NCBI GenBank assembly: GCA_963556495.2
Contig: OY747710.1
Span: forward strand, 3,792,001-3,856,000
Length of the DNA: 64,000 nt
Reading direction: 5' to 3'
Source of the DNA: Valencia hispanica
Lineage: Eukaryota > Chordata > Actinopteri > Cyprinodontiformes > Valenciidae
Within the stretch, counting starts at the first letter, position 1; each line of letters begins with the position of its first letter. The notes below the pieces were generated by a model. That model did not search any database, was not told where the DNA came from, and saw nothing but the letters and a program-made list of their open reading frames with translations. Shown piece after piece: positions 12,566 through 22,849 of the stretch. The position numbers were made by a program, and so were the translations under genes.

Positions 12566-13345
12566 TTGTACATTAATCCTCAAAATAATTACATGTCTTG
12601 TCTGTGTCAGTATTTACCTTTAAATTGTTCAAATTCAAGGAAACTTTCAGGACAGAGCAGAGATATCCGAAAACATCATTTTATGTGATTAATTGACTAA
12701 ATTGAAGACTTTGTGTAATTTTACTGGTTAATGGACTGTAAAGATATGACTCTAGTAATCCATTCAGTGAAAAGTGTACAGTGCTTACTGTTCCTAGGCA
12801 GTGTATGACTCAGTCCTGGACAAACCTTTATTATGGGTACTGAGTATAATCAGTGGTAAAGCAAGGTGGGGTTGGGATAGTAAGAGGGTAGATTTTTTTT
12901 TCTGCAAAGTTTTTAAACTGAAGATCTTTTATCCATGCCACGCCGCATTTATGGAGTAATTCAAGATATAGGAGCCCCAACCAAGTATTGAATGCATAGA
13001 AATTAAAATATGTGCAGAAGCCTGACATTTCTGTTTAAAATATCATTTTTTTATCGTATGTACTATTTACATTTTCTGAGACACAGAAATTATGTTGTGT
13101 GAGTCATATTCATAGAGATACAAGAAATAAAAGCTTGAAATATTTCACTCTTCATGTGATGAATCCATATAATATGAGTTTCACTTTCTTTCACATTCTG
13201 ACAAAAGAGACAAAAATATTGATTTTCTTCATGTTAAAAAATATCTTCACTGAGTGGAAAAAAAAATAAAAATGATATTTTGGAGGAAATTTAAATATCT
13301 AGGAATAAAAACCATGTTTAACTCAAACTGCTATAGTTATGTATT
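12566..13345. other. No recognisable feature
   Basis: AT-rich non-coding DNA with no repeat relation inside the window. Confidence 0.35.
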
Positions 13346-13875
13346 TAAATTAGGGGTGTACATGTATTCAGATTATCATTTATTTGTACAAATCCCTGTT
13401 GATGACAAGGACTTTTCTCAACAGCCGTCCACGCTGCATTCAAGTACAGCTTGGAAACTAGGCTGTCGAAATATCAAAACAACTGCAAAGTGATTTCCAC
13501 ATGTTTTATTCTCAAATATAGGCAACGTACTATTTAAATATTTCTAAACATTAACACTGACTGGTTTCATGAGGTTTAATTGTTTTCAACTCCAGCTATG
13601 TCTGCTTCTACTATTTTTTTATTTTATTTTATCAAATCTCCAGTAAGTTCTATACTTTCAATTTATCTAAGTTATAGAACATGATCAAATCAAATTCCTT
13701 TCAGAATTTGAAAGAAAGGACTTCAGGAAAAATTTTTCTTTGTTTAATGCTAATCAAAGTAAGAAAAAATAAGCATTTAAAATGTGTATTTATTTTTCTT
13801 GCCTAAAGTGTACCGGAAACGTAACGAACTGTATAATAAGTAAAAACTGTGATTTTTGTGTACCGTTTGAATAGC
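13346..13875 (+). mobile_element. hAT-like miniature element
   Basis: It starts 'aggggtgtacatgtattcag', the terminal type seen reversed at 26,670-26,690. It ends near 'tttgtgtaccgtt'. The interior block 'gcattcaagtaca' and the later 'caaatctccagtaagttcta' and 'cgtaacgaac' recur at 19,090-19,430. No transposase is present. Confidence 0.55.
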
Positions 13876-14620
13876 AGTCAATGGTAAAACAACGCAAAAA
13901 GGACTAATGTTGCCCTAATTAATTGTAAAAAGCTGCATTGAAGGCCAAAGTGATGCAAAGACATAATGAAAACTAATGTAACCCAAAGAGGATTAAGTCA
14001 AAGTCAAGCTATCAACAACATCCTGCGAATAATTGTATTTTCCAAACTCATATATGGAATTAAAATAGGTATTGTTGATCTGGTTCTTGTTCTCAGTCTC
14101 CTTCCTGTACTGCTAACGACAGATGATCATGTGGACACCGATTAAACATAAACCCGCAGGGTAGGAAAAACAATCCTGGAGTCTTCAGCTTCCACTCAAT
14201 GCAAACAGAGAGCCAGCCATGCTGCCCACAGTGTGAGAAAGACAAACAGCACACACAAAGGAAACACAAAGCCAACGCTCCCTTTCAGATCCACAAATAC
14301 AAACAAACACACAATAAAACAGGTGAACTGAGGCTGATAATACTGTGTGCCGGAGAGTTTAAAGCGAGCGGGCTGCTCGGCTCATGTACGGCCTCACAGG
14401 CTGTAGACCAGAACAACTGCTGGGAGAGGAGCTACAAGGGCATAATCTTTGATAACAAGGGGATCAAATGTGAAGTGAAAGCATAAAATGCCAGAGAAGG
14501 CACTGAAATTAAAATAAAAAGTCAATAAACAGCAGAAGGGCCCAATAGACCAGGGAGGTATACTGTAAGTGATTTCCAAGGAATATGTCTAGAAGTAGAA
14601 GCAACACTCTGTTGGCTTAC
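13876..14620. other. Start of the sv2a intron after the first coding exon
   Basis: Non-coding DNA immediately downstream (minus-strand sense) of the sv2a splice donor. Nothing else was recognised. Confidence 0.5.
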
Positions 14621-15230
14621 CCAGCATGCCTTTGTTCGGCTCCGACAGGCACATGTCCTTCTCCGCACTGGGAAGCACAAAGCCGACGACAAAGATCTCC
14701 ACACCGTCCGCCATCAGCGCCAGTCCCAGAACAAAGTAGAGCGTCCACTGGAACTTCCCATGGCTGCACTCCTGCAGGATGCTCTCGTACTGCTGGGCCA
14801 GCTCCTCCCGGTCCTTCCTCACCTCGCCCTCAAAGGCCGACAGGTCCCTGAACTGCTGCGCCTCGGCGACCCCCATCCCATCCATGCCGCCAGTTTTCCC
14901 AGAGTCAGCCCGCGGAATGCCCTGGTACTCACCCTCATAAATCTCATCATCCTCATCATGCCCTTCAGTGGAGTCACTGTGACCTTCTTCGTCGTTGGCC
15001 CGGCTGTCGTTCCGATAATGTCCCCCATCGTTGCTAGGCACGCCGGCGTAATCATCATCATCATCTTCCTCCTCGAAGCGCTTGTAGGAGCGCTTGACGT
15101 ACTCATCGGCCATCTTGTCCACGCCGCGTCCTACCTTCTTGCCAACCTGCTTCTTGGCAACTTTGGCAATGTCTTTGGCGCCGCGGATGAAGTCTGAGCG
15201 GCCATCGCGGTAGCGCCCGTCATCATCCAT
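14621..15230 (-). CDS. sv2a: Synaptic vesicle glycoprotein 2A, first coding exon (residues 1-203)
   Basis: SV2A is a 12-pass, transporter-like protein of synaptic vesicles that binds synaptotagmin and supports regulated release. This exon encodes the cytosolic N-terminus and the first membrane segment. It holds FIRGAKDIAK (residues 14-23), the acidic run EEEDDDDD (53-60), STEGHDEDDEIYEGEYQGIP (87-106), EELAQQYESILQEC (142-155) and FQWTLYFVLGLALMADGVE, continuing to FVLPSAEKDMC (160-194). Thr88 aligns with the phospho-Thr in the synaptotagmin-binding motif of the mammalian protein. The first 60 residues and the 'KGML|G' end fit SV2A better than SV2B or SV2C (comparison from memory). The start is the ATG at 15,230-15,228. 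The exon ends at 14,621 before 'gtaagc' in phase 1. The following exons are not in the window, so the next intron exceeds 14.6 kb. Confidence 0.88.
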
Positions 15231-15378
15231 CTTGGATACTCTGAGGTGGTGGAGAGATGCTGCGGAGAACAGGGGGGATCAGCACATGAGTGTGCGCTGG
15301 GGGTTTCGGTGGATTGATCCAGGAAGGACCGTGGACAGCTCCCTGCACTGCTGCTGGTCACCACTCAGACACTAAACC
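15231..15378 (-). other. sv2a: sv2a 5'UTR part of the coding exon
   Basis: Upstream of the ATG the transcript strand is non-coding back to a strong acceptor, where the pyrimidine tract 'ccctcttcctttgcttttcc' is followed by AG (plus-strand CT at 15,379-15,380). The start codon exon is therefore the second exon or later. Confidence 0.65.
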
Positions 15379-15532
15379 CTGTGGAAAAGCAAAGGAAGAG
15401 GGAATGTAAGCAGAAGTTTCATCAGGAAGAAACACTAAAGCTCTAATTGTCTTCATTAAACCTGATTATCTCTAAAATACATATCAGCAATCCAATGGTT
15501 TAGACATTTGCAGAACATGTTGTCCCACTTAA

Positions 15533-16158
15533 GGTGCATTCACACCAACCCTGTTTAGTCCGCTTTAATCAAACTCTGATTTCTACAGAAAGTCTGGTCC
15601 GTTTGGGGAGGTGTGAACATGCAATCAAACTCTGATGTGGACCAAAAAAGCAAACTGTGGTCCACCTAAAAACCTCGGTCTCGGCTCAGTTAAAGTGAAC
15701 TATGGTGCGGTTTGGTTGCATATGTGAACGCCAAGTGGGTCAGGACTGCCTCAAAAGCAGGAAACGGACTATAACATAGGGCATTCTTGGTAAATACAAC
15801 CAAAACAACCGCGCAGCAACAACTCTGCTTCGTTCTCTGCTCATGCTGAGCACGTTGCTGCAACCTTTTTGTCTGGCACATTTACCACAAACAACAGAGC
15901 GATCCTAAAACTACCTAAATCTGATGCCACTCCATGTTTGTTTACATTTCACGGAACAGGAAGTGCCCCTGTGTTCAGTGCTTATTGTTACAGCGCCACC
16001 ACAGGCGAGGAGGTTAATATGTTGCTCAAAAGCTTTGGTGCGTTTGAGAAAATGCACTGTAAGTGCGAAATGCAGCAGCAAAAAACAAACCAAAAAAAAG
16101 CAACATGGCAATTTTGTTCCCCGATCAAACCGACTCCATCGGACGATCAGGTGTGAAG
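15533..16158 (+). mobile_element. Non-autonomous DNA transposon-like repeat R3, copy 1
   Basis: The ends are 'ggtgcattcacaccaaccc' and 'ggacgatcaggtgtgaa', roughly inverted ('ttcacacc'/'ggtgtgaa'). The interior holds 'tccatgtttgtttacatttc', 'acagcgccaccacaggcgag' and 'atgttgctcaaaagcttt', found again at 60,250-60,365 in the same orientation. ORFs on both strands are short and unrelated to known proteins. Confidence 0.65.
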
Positions 16159-16524
16159 ACGACGTGAGATTAGATACGTTGAGCTCCCTCAGAATGTACG
16201 AGAGGGTTTTTAATACGCCAGCAACCCAAGCCGAAGGTAAATTTGCTTTGCAGCAGGTGAGTCACCACATTTAACATATATACAAAAACATTTCCACATA
16301 AAACATAGACATAAAAGCCACTTCACTATTTGGTTCAGACAGTTCCAATTTTCAAAAGATAAATTTCCAAACCAAGACAACGAGCAGAATGATATAACCA
16401 ATTTAATAAAACCTTGATAAAAGAAGGTCAGCAGTGTTTTATCTACCTGGAAAGATTACAGTTTTCTCAGACAAAAAAGACACTGGTTCCCCTGTTTAGA
16501 AACTGCCTTACAATTTGCTTCAAA
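16159..16524. other. No supported feature
   Basis: AT-rich spacer between the R3 copy and the minus-strand LINE fragment. It may include the LINE 3'UTR. Confidence 0.3.
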
Positions 16525-17265
16525 TTATGGTTTACTGTCAATAACCGTACCAAGATATTTGTATGTGTTAACACATTCCACTCTCTGACCTTTTATTTTT
16601 GTAAATTCTTGTACTGGGGGGATTTTCCTAAAATCGAAAAGCATATCTTTGGTTTTAAAAATGTTAATCTGCAGGAAGGATTCATCACACCACTGGACAA
16701 AGTCCTGTAAGATTTCACCGTGGCAGGTTTCATTTTCCCTCAGCAGGCTAATAACAACAGAGTCATCTGTGTATTTCAGAAGAAGTCTGTCCGCAGCATG
16801 TTTGTATAAAGTATGAACAGGAGGGGTGACAGAAAAGATCCTTGTGGAGAACCAGTAGATGAACACACCTGGTCAGACGGAGACACTCTCACTGTCTGTG
16901 TTCTGTTTGATTTAAAAAAAATCTAAAATCCAGGCCACAAAATTAAGACTTAGGTCAAAATCTTCTAAAAGCCTCACAATTAAAATGTGATGTTGAATGG
17001 TATTAAAAGTGGATGAAAAATCAGCTAATAAAAGCCTAGCATGTGTTCCCTTTCCCTCAAAACATTTAAAAAGTAAATTCATTAAAGTGACCGTGGCATC
17101 CTCAACTTAACGAAGTGGTCTGTAGGCAAACTGCAGAGGATCCAAGTCATTCTCTGTCTTCCTTATGATTTCAGACTTCACCAGTTTTTCAAAGGAATTC
17201 ATTACAATACATGTCAGAGCAATGGGTCTCAAGTCATTCAAAATGAATACATCCGGTAAGGAGGT
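16525..17265 (-). mobile_element. L2/Rex1-type LINE reverse transcriptase fragment, decayed
   Basis: Read on the minus strand from 17,265, translated blocks include DLDPLQFAYR, LLLADFSSTFNTIQHH, SSTGSPQGS.LSPLLFILYT, then KYTDDSVVISLL, QDFVQWCDES, KTKDMLFDFRK and NTYKYLGTVIDSK. These are RT motifs of a CR1/L2-type element, broken by several frameshifts and stops. It lies in the sense direction of sv2a. Confidence 0.8.
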
Positions 17266-17420
17266 CATGTTTTCGCCAGGGTTTGTTTGTCCGTCTGTCT
17301 GTTAGTTAGCAACATAACTCAAAAAGTTATTGGTGGATTTTGATAAAATTTTCAGGGAATATCTGCAATGGCACCAGGAACAAGTGATTAGAATTTGGGA
17401 GTGATGGTCAGATATTCCCA
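17266..17420 (+). repeat. Widespread fish repeat fragment
   Basis: The blocks 'aaggaggtcatgttttcgcc', 'gttagcaacataactcaaaa' and 'gattttgataaaattttcag' form a sequence I recognise as recurrent in fish genomes. Its class is uncertain. Confidence 0.5.
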
Positions 17421-18124
17421 TAAACTAAACTTTGTCGATGGCATTCCTAAAGCAGCTTAGGCTATTAAAGCTGCAAGAGGTGGGCCAAGGGGATGTAAAA
17501 GCCTTTGATGGTAAATGCGATTAAAGTTGATGTGTGTAAAGGCAACTGACCCAATACTTCTGACACAATAGTATATATATATGACTATAGTGCAGCCTTT
17601 CCCAAGCAGGAGTTAGAGATGTGCACATATGAAGGATGCAGCTGTGGTTACTTTCTCCATGCACCAACAACATCCACCAAAAAATCATTTTAAATTATAT
17701 CATCTAAATTTGACCAGCGATGCTTCTTAGAATATTGCGGTGTGATGAAATTTTGCAAAGCAAAGGTTTATTGTGAAACAGTCGTTTTCTAAATGCTTCT
17801 GACATCTCTAATGAAGTGTGACTTGATGAGTTAATAGCAGTTAGACCGAGGGACTGTTGCAGGCAGCTGAAGAAAGATTAATTATGTAATTCCATTTTCT
17901 TCTACAGAGCAAAGATGTTACTGAGGGGATGGGAAGCACAGTCTCAGGCCACAGCCGCACACATGTACACACATGCAACAAAACGCTGACTAAAGACATC
18001 ACGGCAATAACATGGGAGAACAATGGATGTCATTTTAGAGAGTGAATTTCCTCTATTCCAGTAGACAACACGTCCTTTAAGCCTCTCAAAACCAAAAAAA
18101 GCCCAGCACTGCATTCAAATGAGC
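17421..18124. other. No recognisable feature
   Basis: Intronic AT-rich DNA with a short TA run near 17,570. No exon was seen. Confidence 0.35.
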
Positions 18125-18445
18125 CATACAACAAAGTATGGTGCCATCAAATTGTATGTAGCATGATTCAGTAGGAATCTAATATGGTACGACATAGTAA
18201 AACGGGATTGTAGCAAAAGATGCAATATGGTACAAAGAAGTATAATATGGTACAACTCAGTATGGTACATTGCAAAATAAGACTGTGTGAGTTTAAATGG
18301 TGTGATGCGTACAGTCTGGTATATTACATTGCAATAAAATATAGTAAATTACAGTCTGATACAACAGGGTGTGATACAAAATGATGTGATGCAGTTTTGT
18401 ATTACAATATGATATGGTACGGTACAATGTGGCAGTTAGAATACA
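18125..18445. repeat. Degenerate short tandem array ('atatggtac' units), left part
   Basis: The core 'tatggtac', with 'gatac' and 'attac' variants, recurs at irregular 10-30 bp steps (for example near 18,184, 18,219, 18,247, 18,260 and 18,412). Similar sequence resumes at 19,430-19,505 after R1 copy B and a hAT-like fragment. Confidence 0.5.
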
Positions 18446-18745
18446 ATCAGGGGTCATGTTAATCGAACATATTCCGTATTTGACCATTTTTCTTTAAACA
18501 GTGACGGAAAAATCTGAAGGCCACCCATCATTATTAGTAGTCACACCTCTGACCACTCTGACCACTTGGTGAAAATGAGCAGACATTTTCAACTTTACGC
18601 ACAGAGGACAGTTGTTGTCCCAACCACCGATGCATGCTGCAGGATTTCCTCCCGCTGAAGCAATAGCTTGGGGATCAGGAAACACTTGTTCAAGTGTGCA
18701 ATGCAACATTCTGTGGGGCAACTTTAAAAAGTGACACCAAAACAA
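18446..18745 (+). repeat. Repeat family R1, copy B (left half)
   Basis: The blocks 'ggggtcatgttaa', 'cagtgacggaaaaatctgaa', 'tcacacctctgaccac' and 'gcatgctgcaggattt.ctcc' match 55,972-56,330 in order and orientation. The right half seen in copies A, C and D is missing. Confidence 0.7.
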
Positions 18746-19029
18746 AACAGAGACGACTCCCAGCTATCACAAGGTTCTGCTATTTGGGAACATTAAGGTT
18801 TCTCATGCAGCTACAGTGGAAAAAGAAAGATGGACCAAACCAGAACTTTGTCATCTTTCAGCGGCAATAATGTATGAAATTCGCTCTGGATTTAACAGAA
18901 CAAACCAACCTGAAACAATGTCAAAACAAACATAAACATCCCTGGTACTGGAGAAAAACCAGCTGAGGTCCAAATCCAGCAGCCTTCAGCATTCAAGCAG
19001 TCTAAAATGCTGCACAGCATATGAGATAA

Positions 19030-19427
19030 AAAACACCGTCAGCATCTGAGGAGTCCCTCTGACCAGAGGGGATTTCCCAACAGCAGCACTTTTATGATGC
19101 ATTCAAGTACATCTCGTACTCTTGACTGTCTAAAAATCAAAACAAATCCAAAGTGTTTTAAACCTTTTTTATTCTCAAACGTCAAAACTACTAAACAGCA
19201 ACACTGAACATTTTCAACTGGTGTTATCCATCCATCCACACAGGGACTACACCCACTCATCATTTATTACTTCGGAAAAATGAAACCAAATCTCCAGTCA
19301 GTTTTATAGTGGCCCTCTTTGTATTTGTTTCCCTTGACTGAAGCGAAAACGTACCAAAGCTCGAAGTACGCAACGAACCGTCATCTTTGTGTACCGTTAC
19401 AACCCGACAACAGCATGGCATGATATT
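19030..19427 (+). mobile_element. hAT-like miniature element fragment
   Basis: The interior 'atgcattcaagtaca', 'ccaaatctccagtcagttt' and 'gtacgcaacgaaccg', and the end 'tgtgtaccgttacaaccc', match 13,430-13,875. The left terminus is not clear. Confidence 0.5.
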
Positions 19428-19429
19428 CT

Positions 19430-19505
19430 ACCATTTTATACAATACAGTACATTTGTGACATGACAAACCATCGTATTGTATGATTCTACATCATACAAT
19501 TTTAT
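19430..19505. repeat. Degenerate tandem array, right part
   Basis: 'catggcatgatattctac', 'acaatacagtacatt' and 'gtattgtatgattctac' resemble the units at 18,125-18,445. It is probably the same array split by insertions. Confidence 0.35.
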
Positions 19506-21865
19506 CACGGCTGCTTCAAAATCAGCGGCGAGCAGCTCCGGTGAAAGCTGAAGAGCACGGTCGGATAAAGCCAACAGAACGACATCATCTGCAAAAAGTA
19601 GAGATTACGACACTAAGGCCACCAAAGCAGATCCCCTCAACGACTTGGCTGTGCCTAGAAATTCTGTCCATAAAGGTTATGAACATAATCAGTGACAAAC
19701 TAAAACTAACAGTTACTTTAAGAACGAGGTCTGTGGAGTGTTTTCTTCAGTTGATAACTACACCAGTGCTGTACAGTCAACTGTAACCTGTTGTTTCTTT
19801 TTTCAAACATAGTTTTATGACCTAGTGGTTGGAACCAGAGGAATCTAGCTCAGGAGGCAGTGGTTTATTCTGGGGGGCCCAGGAAATAGTCTTTTCTTTT
19901 AACCACTTTGCTTTTTTACTTCCTGTTGGCCGTGCGTTACATACTTCCGGGTCAAATCTCATTTTTCACGCAACACCCCTTATATGTACGTATACATATT
20001 ATGCACAATTTGAAAGCTGAGATTCTTTAGATTCTAATGATGTATGTCAATCAAGGATGCAAACATACAGAAACAGACACAGTGAACGCTTTTGTCGAAA
20101 CACTCAGAAAGCAAGCAAATGTGCAACTCACTGTTTGAAGCCACATATCATTGACAGAACCGAGCCATCTCGACTAAAACGGTCTTTTTACGTCCACAAG
20201 CATCCAGTTAATGTCCTCCAGTAAAGTAGGTAGTCCACAAGTCATATGCCTACAATCCAACATTATCTGCTGTTGAAAACTTTGATAATTCTCGTTGTAT
20301 TTCTCACAAAGTTTTCATCATAACTATCGTTAGCATGCTTACATCAGCCTAAAAATAACAGCATCCTTCTTCTTCTTTGTGATGTTTCTTGGTGGTTGAC
20401 AAACAACAAATTATTGCATTAGCACCACCGATTGGTATGGACTGTGGACCAGTGTGTTACTCAAGGTTGCACTTGCCACTCAAAGGCTGATTATGTATTA
20501 GCATCGTCCCTGCTTGTGCTAGCTTTGCTCTTGTTTTTATTAAGCCAAGTTCTAATGTCCATTTCGGCATACAACCGTTTCAAAGTATTTTCTTTAATGC
20601 CTCCAGAAGTCCTGATTAATAGCCTACAGCACCCTCTGCTGGTTATCTTGGGTAAATACAGTACATGGTTGCAACTTAACTTACACTGGCGTTGTAATCT
20701 GTCTTGGGGAGACCAATACCTGAATGGGTGGGCCCGGTCCCCGCCCATTGGTGCCAGGCCTGGTTGGAATACTTGCCAATGACTCTTTGGCATACCATAC
20801 TATTGTTATTAACTTCAGATTACTGATTTGAACCTGGTCAAACATTTACTGGTGCCCTGGCTGTCCCATCCCATAAAAAAGCTAAACTTCTAGACCCACC
20901 CCTGTAGCTATGATGCCATACCAGAGGGACCAGTAAGACATTGGAGGATGAGGCGTAATACAACACAGTACAATTAGAATGAGTTACCATAGGACCCAGT
21001 TCTCTTTTTACATTAAAATCTATGTTTTCTTTAACAGGAAACAATCACAACATAAGACATAAACAAACCGTTCATATAAACTGCATGTATGTTCATCCCA
21101 GTTAGTATAATTCCTGCACTAAAAGGTAACAGTAAAAGAAGCTGTTAGGTTTAAAGTCACTGACTGGATGAAATATGAAGAAAATATTTCATGCAGATTT
21201 TTTACTTTAGTGATGGCAATGAATCAGAAATATAGAACACAAATCTGCAGCGAAGATCACATTTTGTCTATAAATACTCTTACCTTATATGTTAGACAAT
21301 ATAAAGAAACTCTGCAGATTCCCATCTGCTTGTGAAGATGTCACGACCAAAGAGAAAACTTTTAGCCCATTCAACACGAGCGAATATCTGCGTCTCATAA
21401 CTCTTTTTCTGTCCTTTAGCATTAAAACAGCTTCATCTTACCGCACTGCTTTTATCTCCAACATTGATTTGCTCAGAATAGATTTCCCCATCTCTATTAG
21501 GTGTTGGCACTCTCTGATAGGAGCCGGATATTTTACTTCAGGGACATAAACGATCCATTTAGCAGTAGGCAACTTTTGGCAGAGAAACGGACAGGCAGTT
21601 AGCCACGGGGAGAAGATGGATGAAGGAGAAGAAACTAATAAAAGAGCTAAAACACAACACCATCAACATCAGCTTCTAACCATTATTTGCTCTGAACACA
21701 TTCACTCAATAAACTACACTCATACCTCAATTTATGAAAGCAAAATGATGCAAATAGAGGCATTGTTGTTTGCTTGTATTGTACCAATACGCCTAATTTC
21801 AAACCTCTGTAACCCTGTCATCTAAAGCAGCCCAGGAACATTTTTAGATGAGCTAACAGAGATGT
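19506..21865. other. No gene recognised (sv2a intron 1)
   Basis: ORFs of 60-116 codons occur on both strands around 20.4-20.8 kb, but they lack domains and overlap antisense. Nothing supports a gene. Confidence 0.4.
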
Positions 21866-22007
21866 TATGAGGTGCCGTTTGTAAAGTTACACAGTCAAAA
21901 GTTAACAGTAATAATTTGGGTTATTTATCTTGTCATTAAATAAATAAATAAATAAATGGGTTTATTTTTCAAAGTCATAATTGTGTCTTTACAAATGGCC
22001 CCTCATA
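21866..22007. mobile_element. Short fold-back-family miniature element
   Basis: The termini 'tatgaggtgccgtttgtaaa' and 'tttacaaatggcccctcata' are inverted and match the ends of the 37,493-39,201 element. The interior is only about 100 bp and lacks the AAATATTT array. This looks like the minimal mobile unit of the family. Confidence 0.75.
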
Positions 22008-22849
22008 GTGTGTGGCTAAAAGAATGTATAAAGTGGACTAATGAACAACTACTGAGGAAGTTTCAGGCTTCACAATCAGAACAGAGCCAAATAGTTACTG
22101 TATGTCTTTAGAAAACATGAAGCACATCCAGGAAAGACCTGACAGAGGCCCAAACAAACAAACCATTCTCTTCGAACACACATCGGTCTGTAGTTTGTGC
22201 CTATAGGACAGGTGGCAAGAGGCGGGGCACAAACTGGACTGGCTCTTCAGCACAAAGCAGCACAATGATGCACAGGATAGACTTTACATTGATTTCTTTG
22301 GATGGTGGGAAGTTCAACCTGTAGAAATGAGAAAATAAACAAATTCCGGGGAAAAAACTCCACAAAGAGGTGAAAAACCCTGGACTTTCTTTCTAAAATC
22401 TGCTCCACCATGCAGCCCATAGATCCAAAATACAAACAAAACAAAAAATAAAAAGAACATGTTGGGTGCTAACTAGGGGTGTTTCAATTTCATGGTTTCG
22501 TTAGCATTTTTGATACAGTCAGGAAACAAAGTAAAATAACGTTTTTTTGTGTAATGACATTTAAAAATCAAACTGTATTTGCCGTAAACTTTCCAACAAA
22601 TCGCTCTCAGACGGCATAAAAATGTATATAATAAAATAAAAACTAAATAATATGTAACAGTCTTAATATTTTCTTTTTGGGAAACTGCAACATCAATACT
22701 TTGGTTTTCTGCCAAAGTCAAGACAATCTGGGATATGAAATGAATATTTTAGACTGCCCTACTGTCTCTGTCAACGATGGTAACAAGCTAATCGGGGGTT
22801 AAGCTGTTACCTGATCCTGTATGTGTTATACTGGTGAAGTGGGAGGGAT

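Noticed and set aside
20432..20793. Overlapping 116- and 100-codon ORFs on opposite strands, the plus one with a hydrophobic stretch.
   Set aside because: No recognised family, no splice sites and no conservation evidence. A hydrophobic run alone is not enough.
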